Program-made: the position numbers and the translations under genes
Notes under the pieces: model-generated
Database searches by the model: none
The model's input: only the letters and a program-made list of their open reading frames with translations
Told to the model about the DNA's origin: nothing
NCBI GenBank assembly: GCA_963788205.1
Contig: CAWBGG010000005.1
Span: 124,001 to 188,000, forward strand
Direction: 5' to 3'
DNA: 64,000 nucleotides
From: CAVVMA01 sp963788205
GTDB taxonomy: Bacteria > Desulfobacterota > Binatia > Binatales > Binataceae
Part shown: piece by piece, positions 42,761-52,239 of the stretch
Position numbering within the stretch: the first letter of the stretch is position 1
Layout: every line of letters starts with the position of its first letter

Positions 42761-42790
42761 TGCGATAATTATGTGTTTGCATGCGATAAT
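42761..42790 (+). promoter_or_regulatory. Duplicated extended -10 promoter elements
   Basis: TGCGATAAT occurs at 42761-42769 and 42782-42790, 21 bp apart, in an AT-rich island upstream of the cupin gene. Both fit an extended -10 (TG-n-GATAAT). No good -35 is seen for either, so this is suggestive only. Confidence 0.35.
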
Positions 42791-42821
42791 CGCGCGCAAT
42801 AGGAAAGGAATTGGGCTGGAA

Positions 42822-43184
42822 ATGAACCGGATTCGACAACCAGTACGAATCGTGCCCAAGGGCTGGGGCCGAGAGGTGTGGATCGCCAACAACGACCTTT
42901 ACTGCGGCAAGATTCTCGAGATCAAAAAGGGCAAGCGCTGCTCGCTGCACTTTCACAAGCTCAAGACCGAATCGTTCTACCTGCGCGCCGGGCGGCTCAA
43001 GGTGCTGGTCAAGGAATCGCCCGAGGCGCCCACGATCGAGGAATTCGAGCTGCAAGCCGGCGAGTGCATGGATGTGCCGCGCGGCCTGGTCCATCAGATG
43101 GTCGCGCTGGAGGACGCCGAATTGTTCGAGTTCTCTACGCAGCATTTCGATAGCGACTCCCATCGCCTGGTCGCCGGTGACTGA
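42822..43184 (+). CDS. Cupin-fold sugar-phosphate isomerase-like protein
   Basis: 120 residues from ATG 42822; AGGAAAGGA lies 12 bases upstream. Cupin motif 1 (CSLHFHKLKTESFYLRAG) and motif 2 (GECMDVPRGLVHQM) give a His/His/Glu/His metal site. It resembles the cupin module of mannose-6-phosphate isomerases; its neighbour is GDP-mannose 4,6-dehydratase, which supports a sugar-nucleotide role. A dioxygenase function is not excluded. Confidence 0.8.
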   Translation: MNRIRQPVRIVPKGWGREVWIANNDLYCGKILEIKKGKRCSLHFHKLKTESFYLRAGRLKVLVKESPEAPTIEEFELQAGECMDVPRGLVHQMVALEDAELFEFSTQHFDSDSHRLVAGD

Positions 43185-43234
43185 GATCGCGGACACGTTG
43201 TCTCGCGCCCGCGATGCGGGGAAGTGACTATTTC

Positions 43235-44248
43235 ATGGCCAAGATCGCATTAATCACTGGCGTCACCGGACAGGACGGATCGTACCTGGCCGAGTTGCTC
43301 CTGAAGAAGGGCTACGACGTCCATGGCATCGTGCGCCGCACCTCGAGCTTCGCTACGGGGCGGATCGATCATCTGCGCCAGGGCTTCGCGTCCAGCAAGG
43401 GGCTCCAGCTTCATTACGGCGACCTCGGCGACGGCACCGGGCTCAGGCGGATAATCGAGCAGACCCGCCCCGACGAAGTCTACAATCTGGCGGCGCAATC
43501 GCACGTCCGGATCTCCTTCGACCAGCCCGAGTACACCGCCGACGTGGTCGGCCTCGGCACGCTCAGATTGCTCGAGGCGATTCGCGATCACAACAAGCGC
43601 CACGCCCGCGAGGTGCGTTTCTATCAGGCCGGCTCATCCGAGATGTTCGGCAAGGTCGCCGAGACCCCGCAGAGCGAGACCACGCCGTTTCATCCGCGCA
43701 GCCCCTACGCCTGCGCCAAGGTCTACGCCCATTGGCAGACCGTCAACTATCGCGAGGCCTACGGGCTGTTCGCCGTCAACGGCATCCTGTTCAACCACGA
43801 GTCACCGCGCCGCGGCGAGAACTTCGTCACGCGCAAAATCACCCGCTGCGCAACCCGGATCAAGCTCGGCCTGCAGGACAAGCTGAGCCTCGGCAACCTG
43901 GAAGGGCGCCGCGATTGGGGCTTCGCCGGCGATTACGTCGAGGCGATGTGGCTGATCATGCAGCAGGAGAAACCCGAGGATTTCGTCATCGCGACCGGCG
44001 AGAACCACTCGGTGCAGGAATTCATGGAGCTGACCTTCGAGCGCCTGGGGCTGGATTGGCGCAAACACCTGGAGATCGATGCGCGTTTCCTGCGCCCCTC
44101 GGAGGTCGACGTGCTCTGCGGCGATTCCAGCAAAGCCCGGCGCGTGCTCGAATGGCAACCGCAAGTCAACTTCAGGCAACTGGTCGATTTGATGGTGGAC
44201 GCCGATCTCCAGCTTGCGCAGCGCGAGCTGAGAAGCCTGGGGAAATAG
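43235..44248 (+). CDS. gmd: GDP-mannose 4,6-dehydratase
   Basis: 337 residues from ATG 43235 (MAKIALITG). SDR fold with GVTGQDGSYLAELLLKKGYDVHGIVRR, RTSSFATGRIDHLRQ, NLAAQSHVRISFDQPEYTADV, the catalytic YxxxK in SPYACAKVYAHW, and HESPRRGENFVTRKI, the Gmd signature. Converts GDP-D-mannose to GDP-4-keto-6-deoxymannose, the first step to GDP-fucose or rhamnose; no fcl/rmd neighbour is present. The gene ends before a strong terminator. Confidence 0.93.
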   Translation: MAKIALITGVTGQDGSYLAELLLKKGYDVHGIVRRTSSFATGRIDHLRQGFASSKGLQLHYGDLGDGTGLRRIIEQTRPDEVYNLAAQSHVRISFDQPEYTADVVGLGTLRLLEAIRDHNKRHAREVRFYQAGSSEMFGKVAETPQSETTPFHPRSPYACAKVYAHWQTVNYREAYGLFAVNGILFNHESPRRGENFVTRKITRCATRIKLGLQDKLSLGNLEGRRDWGFAGDYVEAMWLIMQQEKPEDFVIATGENHSVQEFMELTFERLGLDWRKHLEIDARFLRPSEVDVLCGDSSKARRVLEWQPQVNFRQLVDLMVDADLQLAQRELRSLGK

Positions 44249-44290
44249 AGCGCGAGTTTGAAAACTCCTCAGTTTGTTTAGCGCTTGAGC

Positions 44291-44322
44291 GGCGCGGCTG
44301 AATCAGCCGCGCCTCTTTTTTT
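44291..44322 (+). terminator. Intrinsic terminator after gmd
   Basis: GGCGCGGCTG (44291-44300), loop AAT, CAGCCGCGCC (44304-44313), then CTTTTTTT: a perfect ten-base GC stem with a T-tract. Strong, plus-strand orientation. Confidence 0.92.
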
Positions 44323-44496
44323 CTGTTCTTGGCATTACTCAGTCGATTTCTCTGCTGACCGACTGACCGGGCTATGGTTAGTCGGTCGGGAAATTTTTCC
44401 ACTCGAACGATCGAAAACAAATTGCGACCGGGCTCCCGCATCGCTAGATTGATAGTCCATTCAAAAATTTTTCGCTGAGGTTGAGCAGGTAGTGTG

Positions 44497-45093
44497 ATGC
44501 AGAACTCAGATTCTCCGCAAACACTCACTCTCCGTACCGGATCATTTTCGCGCCGATCGGTCGTGCTCTCCGAAGCCTTGATAACCGTCCGCACCCGCCA
44601 GCCGATCGAGTTCGTCGATCTGACCGACGAGATCAACCGCCATCTCGCAACCGGCCACGTCGAGCGCGGCGAGGTGACGGTCTTCTCGCGGCATACCACC
44701 GCCGCGATCAAGATCAATGAGGCCGAGGAGCTGCTGCTCGAGGACTTCAAGCACTTCCTGCGCCGCCTGTGCCCGCCCGAGCAGGGCTACAATCACAATG
44801 ACATGGCGCGTCGCAAGCCGCCGATCGCGCCGGACGAACGCCCCAACGCCCACTCACATTGCATGCACTTGCTGCTCTCGACCAGCGAGACGATCCCGGT
44901 TGCCGACTCGCGCCTTGCGCTCGGCACGTGGCAACGGGTGTTTCTGGTCGAACTCGACGGGCCGCGCGAGCGCCAGGTCGTGCTGCGCTGCGCAAATTAC
45001 GTCCGCCACGAGGCCGCCGAATTGGTCCAGCCCGTCGCGGTGAACGGCTTCTCACGCCGCGCCCGCAACGGCGACAAGCTCGAGCGGCATTAG
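44497..45093 (+). CDS. YjbQ family protein (UPF0047)
   Basis: 198 residues from ATG 44497 (GTG 44494 immediately before is an alternative). YjbQ signature: FSRHTTAAIKINEAEELLLEDF, HNDMARR, NAHSHCMHLLLSTSETIPV and LGTWQRVFLVELDGPRERQVVL. Conserved His and Glu form the putative active site. Homologues rescue thiamine-phosphate synthase mutants, but the natural reaction is uncertain. Confidence 0.9.
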   Translation: MQNSDSPQTLTLRTGSFSRRSVVLSEALITVRTRQPIEFVDLTDEINRHLATGHVERGEVTVFSRHTTAAIKINEAEELLLEDFKHFLRRLCPPEQGYNHNDMARRKPPIAPDERPNAHSHCMHLLLSTSETIPVADSRLALGTWQRVFLVELDGPRERQVVLRCANYVRHEAAELVQPVAVNGFSRRARNGDKLERH

Positions 45094-45239
45094 CGTAGTG
45101 GTTCGAAGCGCGCTGACGAATTTCTGAGCCTTCTGCAGCTCGCGAAGATCATCAGCGGAAGCAGGCACGCTCCTGGATCAGGAAGTAGGACCGCTGTCCC
45201 ACCAGCCATGACCGGCGAGACGCCGGTCCTACTTCCAGA

Positions 45240-45350
45240 GGGGGGGAACCCGCGAGAGGCGAAGCTTCCGCGCCTCGCCCGCTCTTTCGCGGGAGAGGCG
45301 GCTCGCGCGCGTGAAGCGCGCGAGCGGTGAGGGTGCCTGCTGCGGCGCGA
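45240..45350. repeat. Dispersed hairpin repeat, copy B (inverted)
   Basis: GCTCGCGCGC/GCGCGCGAGC with loop GTGAA (45301-45325) is the inverse of the TTCAC hairpin in copy A, and arms differ by compensatory changes. A second hairpin, GCCTCGCCCGC/GCGGGAGAGGC, occupies 45272-45299, and GGTGAGGG follows. The 266-bp space between the YjbQ and metH 3' ends holds only this element; no gene seen. Confidence 0.7.
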
Positions 45351-45359
45351 ACTTCTAGC

Positions 45360-48300
45360 TCAGGACACTGCGGCTTCCAGCCCGCGATCGAAGCCTTCTG
45401 CGTCGGCCGCCGAGAGGCTGAAGTACTTGGCCTCGGGATGGTGGAACACCAGCGCGGTCACCGAGCTCTCCGGGTCCATCATGTAACCCTCGGTCAACTT
45501 GACGCCGATTTGCTTCTCGACTTCGAGCAGCTTGAAAAGCTGCACCTGATCCTCCAGCCGTGGGCAGGCGGGATAGCCGAACGAAAAACGCCGCCCGCGA
45601 TAGTGGCTCTGGAACAGATCCTTCATCGTGAGTCCGGGCGGATCACCGATTCCCCACATCTGGCGGATTTTCAGATGCAGCAACTCGGCGAAAGCTTCGG
45701 CGCCCTCCAGCGCGAGCACTTGCAGGATATGCGAGCGCAGATAGTCACCCTGGTTCTTCCATTGCTCGGCCAGTGCGCGCACGCCGTCGCCGACGGTGGT
45801 CGCAAACATGCACAGGTAATCGATCCGGCCCGACGATCGCGGTGCCACGTAATCGGCGAGGCAGAGGCCCGGTTCGGCGCTTTGCCGGCCGAAGCTGAAG
45901 GTCTCCACGACTGTTCCGGAGTCGGGGCTCAGGATCAGGAGGCGGTCGCCGTCCGAGGCGGCCGGAAAAAACTTGTACACCGCGCGGGCGCTGATATCCG
46001 GCCGCGCAAGCATCGTTTCCTGAACCGCCTCGACTTCGCGCTTGAGCTCGATCGCTTTCGGATCGCGATCGGCGAGCGCGTTTAGGAAGTTCTTGAGTCC
46101 CAGATGGTGCGTGTAGAGCATCACGGGATTGATGTACCTGAATATTTCGTCGAGATCGTAGCCGTTCAGCACGTGCAGGCGCAGGTCCGGCGGCGACGGA
46201 ATGTCCACGTCGGTGCGCACCGATGATCGTCCGCGCACCGGCTTTGCCGCCACGGCCGCGGGCCTGGCCTCGGTGAGCAGCTTGTCGGTCTGCACGGCCA
46301 GCGCGACCGCGAGCTCCTCGCGGCGCTCGGCATTCATGATCTGATGCGCCAGATCGAGCCCGGCCATCGCGTCGTTGGCGTAGGCCACCAGCCCCTCGTA
46401 CTCGGGCGCTATCTTGATCCGCGTGAAGCGCGAAGATAGCGCCGCGCCGCCGACCAGGATCGGACATCTGATGCCCGCCGACTTCAGGTCCTGCACCGTA
46501 ACGACCATCATCTGGGCCGACTTGACCAGCAATCCCGACAGCCCGATCGCGTCGGGACCGTGCTCGCGGTAGGCCTTGATCAGTTCTTCAGGCGGCACCT
46601 TGATCCCCAGGTTGATCACGCGATAGCCGTTGTTCGACAGGATGATATCGACCAGGTTCTTGCCGATGTCGTGAACGTCGCCCTTGACCGTCGCGAGGAT
46701 GATGCGGCCCTTGTTGGCCGCGTCGGCTTTTTCCATGTGCGGTTCGAGATGGGCCACCGCCGCCTTCATCGCTTCGGCTGATTGCAGCACCTCGGCCACG
46801 ATCATCTGGTTGGCGTTGAACAGCCGTCCGACTTCGTCCATCCCCTTCATCAGAGGGCCGTTGATGATTTCGAGCGGCCCGCGGGCCCTGAGCGCTTCAT
46901 CGAGATCGGCGGTGAGGCCGTCCTTCGATCCCTCCAGAATGTAGAGTCCGAGCCGCTCATCCAGCGGCAGCGAGCGGCGCTGCTCGATCGAGGGCTTGAC
47001 CTTCTTTTCGCGGAAGTAGGCGGCGAACGCCGCGATCGGATCGTCGCCGCGCCACCAGATCAGGTCCTCCGCCAGGCGCCGCTCCTCCTCGGGGAGTGAA
47101 ACGTAGCGCTCCAGCTTCTCGGCGTTGACGATCGCGAGATCCAGGCCGGCCTGCACGCAGTGATACAACATCACCGAGTTCAGCACCTCGCGCCCCGCTT
47201 CGGGCAGCCCGAACGAAACGTTGGACACGCCCAGCACGGTCTTGCATCGGGGCAGCGCCGCCTTGATCAGCCTGATGCCCTCGATAGTCTCGACGCCGGA
47301 ACCAATATAATTGCGGTCGCCGGTACCGACCGGGAACACCAGCGGGTCGAAGATGATGTCCTCCGGCTCGACGCCGTAGTTTTCGGTCAGCAGCTTGAAC
47401 GAACGCTCGGCGATCTGAAGCTTGCGCTGGCGCGTGACCGCCTGGGCTTGCTGCTTGTCCTCATCGATGCATCCGACGACCAGCGCGGCGCCGTAAGAGC
47501 GGGCCATCGGCACCACGCGATGGAAGCGCTCCTCGCCGTCTTCGAGGTTGATCGAATTGATCAGCGATTTGCCGGGCGTGCGCTTGAGCGTCTCTTCGAT
47601 TACGCGCGCGTCGGTCGAGTCGATTACGATCGGAACCTTGATCTTTTTTACCAGCAACTCGACGAACTTCGTCACGTCGGCCATCTCGTCGCGGTCGGGG
47701 TCCTGCAGGCACACGTCGAGCACGTGCGCGCCGCGCCGCACTTGCCGGCGACCGACTTCGGCCGCCTCGTCGAATTTGCCTTCGCCGATCAGGCGCTTGA
47801 ATTTGCGGCTGCCGAGCACGTTGGTCCGCTCGCCGACCACCACCGGGCGGGTACTCTCATCGATCACCTGCGCTTCGATTCCCGAGATGATCGAGCGCCG
47901 CAGCGTCGCAGCCACGCGGGGCCGCTTGCCTTCGACCGCCGCGGCCAGCAGCCGGATATGCTCGGCCGTAGTCCCGCAGCATCCGCCCACCAGGTTTACC
48001 CATCCGTTTTCGGCGAAGCGCCCCACCTTGCGGGCGAGCATTTCGGGGGTCTCGTTATAACGTCCCTCTTCGTCCGGCAGCCCGGCGTTGGGGACGCACG
48101 CGACATTGAAACGCGAAATCGACGACAGCGTGCGCAGATGGTCGGTCATGAAGTCGGGGCCAGTGGCGCAGTTCAGACCCATCCAGAGCAGGTCGCGATG
48201 CGCGATCGCGGTGTAGAACGCCTCGACATCCTGGCCGCCAAGCAGCGTGCCCATCGTTTCGATTGTGCCCGATACCGCGACCGCGACATGCGCTCCGAGT

Positions 48301-48863
48301 TTTGCGGCTGCGCGCTCGACTCCCAAGAGCCCAGCCTTGCAGTTGAGCGCGTCCTGCACGGTCTCGATCAACAGGATGTCTGCGCCGCCCTCGATTAGCC
48401 CCTCGGCCTGTTCCTGGTAGGCGGCCGCCAACTGATCGAACGTGACGCCGCCGGTCACCGAGATGCTCTTGGTCGTCGGCCCCATCGAGCCCGCCACGAA
48501 GCGCGGCTTGCGCGCCGTGCTGGCGGCGTCGGCCACTTCGCGCGCGAGCGTGGCGGCGATACGATTGATCTCGCGCGCATGCTCAGCAAGCCCATACTCG
48601 GCGAGCACCACCGAAGTCGCGCCGAAGGTCGCGGTCTCGATAATGTCCGCGCCGGCGTCAAGGAAACCGCGATGCATCGTGCGGATCGCGTCGGGACGGG
48701 TCCGCACGACATTCTCGTTGCAGCCCTCGAGCTCCGGCCCGCCGAAGTCCTCGGCTTGGAAATTGAGCCCCTGGATATAGGTGCCGAAGGCGCCGTCGAG
48801 CACCACGATGCGCTCCGCGAAAACCTCCTTGAGGAGCTTGATCCTGTCCGTATCGGTCGCCAT
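45360..48863 (-). CDS. metH: Cobalamin-dependent methionine synthase
   Basis: 1167 residues, near the usual ~1200. Domains in order: homocysteine-binding (1-330, DGAFGTYIQGLN and the zinc-site VGGCCGTT), pterin-binding (about 335-610, TNVLGSRKFKRLI), cobalamin-binding (about 640-880; cap helices and GDVHDIGKNLV, the Asp-x-His-x-x-Gly ligand motif), and the reactivation domain (about 920-1150). Transfers a methyl group from methyltetrahydrofolate to homocysteine using B12. It is divergent from a GalE-like gene across only 64 bp, which leaves no room for a cobalamin riboswitch. Confidence 0.96.
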   Translation of the reverse strand: MATDTDRIKLLKEVFAERIVVLDGAFGTYIQGLNFQAEDFGGPELEGCNENVVRTRPDAIRTMHRGFLDAGADIIETATFGATSVVLAEYGLAEHAREINRIAATLAREVADAASTARKPRFVAGSMGPTTKSISVTGGVTFDQLAAAYQEQAEGLIEGGADILLIETVQDALNCKAGLLGVERAAAKLGAHVAVAVSGTIETMGTLLGGQDVEAFYTAIAHRDLLWMGLNCATGPDFMTDHLRTLSSISRFNVACVPNAGLPDEEGRYNETPEMLARKVGRFAENGWVNLVGGCCGTTAEHIRLLAAAVEGKRPRVAATLRRSIISGIEAQVIDESTRPVVVGERTNVLGSRKFKRLIGEGKFDEAAEVGRRQVRRGAHVLDVCLQDPDRDEMADVTKFVELLVKKIKVPIVIDSTDARVIEETLKRTPGKSLINSINLEDGEERFHRVVPMARSYGAALVVGCIDEDKQQAQAVTRQRKLQIAERSFKLLTENYGVEPEDIIFDPLVFPVGTGDRNYIGSGVETIEGIRLIKAALPRCKTVLGVSNVSFGLPEAGREVLNSVMLYHCVQAGLDLAIVNAEKLERYVSLPEEERRLAEDLIWWRGDDPIAAFAAYFREKKVKPSIEQRRSLPLDERLGLYILEGSKDGLTADLDEALRARGPLEIINGPLMKGMDEVGRLFNANQMIVAEVLQSAEAMKAAVAHLEPHMEKADAANKGRIILATVKGDVHDIGKNLVDIILSNNGYRVINLGIKVPPEELIKAYREHGPDAIGLSGLLVKSAQMMVVTVQDLKSAGIRCPILVGGAALSSRFTRIKIAPEYEGLVAYANDAMAGLDLAHQIMNAERREELAVALAVQTDKLLTEARPAAVAAKPVRGRSSVRTDVDIPSPPDLRLHVLNGYDLDEIFRYINPVMLYTHHLGLKNFLNALADRDPKAIELKREVEAVQETMLARPDISARAVYKFFPAASDGDRLLILSPDSGTVVETFSFGRQSAEPGLCLADYVAPRSSGRIDYLCMFATTVGDGVRALAEQWKNQGDYLRSHILQVLALEGAEAFAELLHLKIRQMWGIGDPPGLTMKDLFQSHYRGRRFSFGYPACPRLEDQVQLFKLLEVEKQIGVKLTEGYMMDPESSVTALVFHHPEAKYFSLSAADAEGFDRGLEAAVS

Positions 48864-48927
48864 TGTGAGAAATCCGCCGTCGCCGGCGGAACCCGGATTC
48901 CTGAGTCTAGTTCAAGCGGCTGAACGT

Positions 48928-49866
48928 GTGAACACGCGAGAGATATCGCAAGCGGGTCGGATTGCGCTGGTAACCGGCGGCGCCGGCTTTATCGGCTCTC
49001 ACCTGACCGATGCGCTGGTAGCGTCCGGTGCGAAGGTGCGGGTAATCGACAACTTCGCCAACGGCCGGCGCGAGTACCTCAATCCCGCCGCCCAGCTGAT
49101 CGAGGGCGACATCCGCAACCTCGATTCAATCGCGCGCGCGTTTGCGGGAGTCGATTGCGTCTTCCACGTCGCGGCGCTGCCGCGCATCCCGCTTTCCATC
49201 GAGCGCCCGGTCGAGACCCACATGGTCAATGTGATCGGCACGCTCAACGTCCTGCTCGCCTGCCGCGACGCGAAAGTTCGCCGGATAGTTTATTCGGGAT
49301 CGTCCTCGGTTTACGGCAATCAGCCGGCGATGCCGCTGGTCGAGACGATGATCCCGAATCCGCTGAGCCCCTATGCGTTGCAGAAACTGGTCGGGGAGCA
49401 GTACACCCGCATGTTCCATCGGATGTGCGGGATAGAAGCAGTGTGCCTGCGCTACTTCAACGTCTTCGGGCCGCGGATGGCGATGGAGGGGACGTACGCC
49501 ACGGTAGTCGGAGCTTTCGTGCGCGCGCGGCGCGAGCGGCGGCCGCTCCCGATTCACGGCGACGGCGAGCAGACCCGGGACCTAACGCACGTGCGCGACG
49601 TGGTGCGCGCCAATCTGCTGGCGATGAATTGCGCAGCCGACGACGGCAGCCCGATCAATATCGGAGGAGGCTGCGAGGTGAGCATCAATCGTATCGCGGC
49701 GATGTTCGGGGGCGCGACGGTCTCGATGCCGCCGCGCCAGAGCGACGTGCGCCGCACGCTCGCGGACTGCACGCGCGCACGGCAGATCCTGGGCTGGTCA
49801 CCGCAACTGACGATCGCGGACGGGATCGGAGAGATGATCGCCGCCGCCTCCGCGCCTGCGGCGTAG
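48928..49866 (+). CDS. NAD-dependent epimerase/dehydratase (UDP-glucose/UDP-GlcNAc 4-epimerase-like)
   Basis: 312 residues from GTG 48928. Extended SDR: IALVTGGAGFIGSHLTDAL, DNFANGR, VAALPRIPLSIERP, YSGSSSVYGNQ, SPYALQKLVGE (Tyr-xxx-Lys), and GDGEQTRDLTHVRDVV at the sugar-binding end. Probably epimerises a UDP-hexose at C4 for cell-surface polysaccharide; exact sugar unknown. The 64-bp divergent gap to metH must contain both promoters. Confidence 0.85.
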   Translation: MNTREISQAGRIALVTGGAGFIGSHLTDALVASGAKVRVIDNFANGRREYLNPAAQLIEGDIRNLDSIARAFAGVDCVFHVAALPRIPLSIERPVETHMVNVIGTLNVLLACRDAKVRRIVYSGSSSVYGNQPAMPLVETMIPNPLSPYALQKLVGEQYTRMFHRMCGIEAVCLRYFNVFGPRMAMEGTYATVVGAFVRARRERRPLPIHGDGEQTRDLTHVRDVVRANLLAMNCAADDGSPINIGGGCEVSINRIAAMFGGATVSMPPRQSDVRRTLADCTRARQILGWSPQLTIADGIGEMIAAASAPAA

Positions 49867-49908
49867 CCGGCCGGCGGACCCGAGAATTCAACCCCCGAGG
49901 AGAAAAAC

Positions 49909-50646
49909 ATGATTCCGGCCTGGCTCTCTTTTTTCGACGCGATACTGGCGGTCGTGCTGGTGACAGTGGGGGTGCTTGGCGCGCACTATTACTTTGTCGC
50001 GCCGTTTGTGGGCTTTCAGCTCTTCGCTTTCGGCTTCGTGCTGAGCCTGGTCGGCGCGATCGCTGGCGTGATCGGAATGTTGATGACCCGCTCGGGGCCT
50101 CGCGCCTTCGCGCGGCCGCGTGCGCTTTTCGGCACGGTGGTCAGCCTGGCGATCTTCGTGCCGATATTCCTGATCGCGCTCAGCGGGCGCAGGTATCCCG
50201 CGATCAACGACATCACCACCGACTTCGACAATCCCCCCGAGTTCACGTACGCGATCCAGATGGCCGACAATCAGGGGCGCGACCTGAAATACAACCGGGC
50301 GAGATATGCCGATCGCCAGCAGGCCGGCTATGGCGAGCTCGCGCCGCTCAAGACCGGTGTCGACACCGTTGGGACTTTCGCCAGGGTCGAGGATACGGCC
50401 AGGCATATTCCATCGTGGGTGATCACTCTCGACGATCCGAACACGCACACGCTCGAGGGCGTCGCGACCTCGAGGCTGTTTCATTTCCACGACGATTTCG
50501 TGATCCAGGTCCGGCCGGCGACCGACGGGAGCGGCAGCTTGATCGAGATGCGATCCAAATCGCGCGTCGGTGTCGGCGACTTTGGCATGAATTACAAGCG
50601 GATCCGGATGTTCTTCGATACGTTCCAGGCCGGGTCGCCGGGCTGA
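49909..50646 (+). CDS. DUF1499 family membrane protein
   Basis: 245 residues. Three N-terminal membrane helices (about 8-30, 35-58, 78-95), then a soluble domain with RYPAINDITTDFDNPPEFTYA and the C-terminal DUF1499 hallmark IEMRSKSRVGVGDFGMNYKRIRMF. Function unknown. Preceded by GGAGAAAAAC just before ATG 49909; the downstream neighbour is rpsB, which has its own promoter. Confidence 0.83.
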   Translation: MIPAWLSFFDAILAVVLVTVGVLGAHYYFVAPFVGFQLFAFGFVLSLVGAIAGVIGMLMTRSGPRAFARPRALFGTVVSLAIFVPIFLIALSGRRYPAINDITTDFDNPPEFTYAIQMADNQGRDLKYNRARYADRQQAGYGELAPLKTGVDTVGTFARVEDTARHIPSWVITLDDPNTHTLEGVATSRLFHFHDDFVIQVRPATDGSGSLIEMRSKSRVGVGDFGMNYKRIRMFFDTFQAGSPG

Positions 50647-50668
50647 CAGCGCCACCCACCCCTTTTGC

Positions 50669-50698
50669 TTGTATCGCCCGCCTCGCCCCGTCTATTAT
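50669..50698 (+). promoter_or_regulatory. Promoter of the rpsB operon
   Basis: TTGTAT (50669-50674) and TATTAT (50693-50698) are 18 bp apart, right before the rpsB leader; transcription would begin about 12-14 nt before the start codon, ahead of the GGAG at 50711-50714. Confidence 0.45.
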
Positions 50699-50718
50699 GT
50701 TAAGGTTTAAGGAGCGTT

Positions 50719-51489
50719 ATGACCGAAATCAGCATGAAGCAGCTACTCGAGGCTGGGGTCCACTTCGGCCATCAGACCAGCCGCTGGAATCCGAAGATGA
50801 AGCCGTATATCTTCGGCGCGCGCAACGGAATCTACATCATTGACCTGCAGCAGACCGTCAAATTGTTCCGCTCCGCCTATGACTTCGCGCGCGATCTCGC
50901 CGCGCAGGGCGGCACTATCCTGTTCGTCGGAACCAAAAAGCAGGCCCAGGACATCGTGCGCGAGGAGGCCGAGCGCTGCGGCATGTTCCACGTCAACAAC
51001 CGCTGGTTGGGCGGGATGCTGACCAATTTCCAGACTATCAAGGCCTCGGTCGAGCGGCTCAAAAAGCTCGAAGAGATCCTGGCCGATCCGGAAATGATCC
51101 ATGCGCTCACCAAGAAAGAGATGAGCGACAACGGGCGCGAGCATACCAAGCTGATGGCGATGCTCGGGGGAATCAAGAACATGCGCAAGCTCCCCGACGC
51201 GCTGTGGGTCATCGATACCAAGAAGGAAGAAATCGCGGTGGCCGAAGCCCAGCGGCTCGGAATTCCGGTGGTCGCGGTGGTCGATACCAATTGCGACCCC
51301 GACCTGATCGCCTACCGGATTCCGGGTAACGACGACGCCATCCGTGCTATCAAGTTGTTTACCGCGGCGATCGCCGATGCGGTCATCGAGGGCAAGCGGC
51401 TGGCGGAGGAGCGGCAGAAAGGCGAATCGGACCTCGATGGCGGCAGCCCCGACGGCGGGATGAGTCCCGAGCCGTCGCCGGCGGTCTGA
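50719..51489 (+). CDS. rpsB: 30S ribosomal protein S2
   Basis: 256 residues. MKQLLEAGVHFGHQTSRWNPKMKPYIF and VTDTNCDPDLIDYxIPGNDDA-like segments (here VVDTNCDPDLIAYRIPGNDDAIRAI) are the S2 signatures. Standard length with a Ser/Gly/Pro tail. ATG 50719 with GGAG upstream. Starts the conserved rpsB-tsf-pyrH-frr cluster. Confidence 0.98.
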   Translation: MTEISMKQLLEAGVHFGHQTSRWNPKMKPYIFGARNGIYIIDLQQTVKLFRSAYDFARDLAAQGGTILFVGTKKQAQDIVREEAERCGMFHVNNRWLGGMLTNFQTIKASVERLKKLEEILADPEMIHALTKKEMSDNGREHTKLMAMLGGIKNMRKLPDALWVIDTKKEEIAVAEAQRLGIPVVAVVDTNCDPDLIAYRIPGNDDAIRAIKLFTAAIADAVIEGKRLAEERQKGESDLDGGSPDGGMSPEPSPAV

Positions 51490-51572
51490 CGATCCCGACG
51501 GCATGGCAGCCCGGCGGAACGCTCCGACAGCGCCCGTCTCAACTTAATCCGAGCTTACTACCGGATGAACGG

Positions 51573-52187
51573 ATGGCAGAACTCGACGCAAAATTAGTAA
51601 AGGAACTGCGCGACAAGACCGGCGCAGGCGTGATGGATTGCAAGAAGGCGCTCGGCGAAGCCGCCGGCAACCTGGAAAAGGCCGTGGTGTGGCTGCGCGA
51701 GAAGGGTATCGCGCAGGCCGCCAAGCGCTCCGGCCGAGTGGCCTCAGAGGGCTCGGTCGGCGCGTACATTCATGCCGGCGGCAAGCTCGGCGTGCTGGTT
51801 GAGGTCAACTGCGAGAGCGACTTCGTGGCCAAGACCCCCGAGTTCCAGACCCTGGTCAAGGAAGTCGCGATGCAAATCGCAGCGACCAATCCGCGCTGCA
51901 TACGGCGCGAGGAGCTGGCGCCCGAGGTGATCCATCAGGAGCGCCAGATCTACGCTTCGCAGTCCGAGGGCAAGCCCCCTCAAATCGTCAACAAGATCGT
52001 CGAGGGCAAGCTGGAGAAATTCTACCGCGAGGTCTGCCTCGCCGAGCAGAGTTACGTCCGCGATCCCAATCGCACGGTTTCCGATCTGGTCGGCGAATAC
52101 GTTGGCAAGCTCGGCGAGAAGATCGAGATCAGGCGCTTCATGCGGTTCCAGCTCGGCGAAGGTCTGAACGGCAAGGGCGCGGCATGA
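51573..52187 (+). CDS. tsf: Elongation factor Ts
   Basis: 204 residues, the short EF-Ts form (E. coli has 283). KLVKELRDKTGAGVMDCKKAL is the EF-Ts signature 1, followed by EVNCESDFVAKTPEF signature 2; the second half of the dimerisation region is reduced. Exchanges GDP for GTP on EF-Tu. Follows rpsB, 83 bp after its stop. Confidence 0.97.
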   Translation: MAELDAKLVKELRDKTGAGVMDCKKALGEAAGNLEKAVVWLREKGIAQAAKRSGRVASEGSVGAYIHAGGKLGVLVEVNCESDFVAKTPEFQTLVKEVAMQIAATNPRCIRREELAPEVIHQERQIYASQSEGKPPQIVNKIVEGKLEKFYREVCLAEQSYVRDPNRTVSDLVGEYVGKLGEKIEIRRFMRFQLGEGLNGKGAA

Positions 52188-52239
52188 AGGTTCTGCGCGG
52201 CGGACGATAGCAGCCGGGGGGCAGGAGTCTCGACAGACG

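Noticed and set aside
47160..48398. 412-codon open frame opposite metH
   Set aside because: No motif, no ribosome site, and it lies entirely within the conserved metH coding region on the other strand.
48864..48927. Cobalamin riboswitch controlling metH
   Set aside because: The divergent spacer is only 64 bp, too short for a cobalamin riboswitch, and no such fold is seen.
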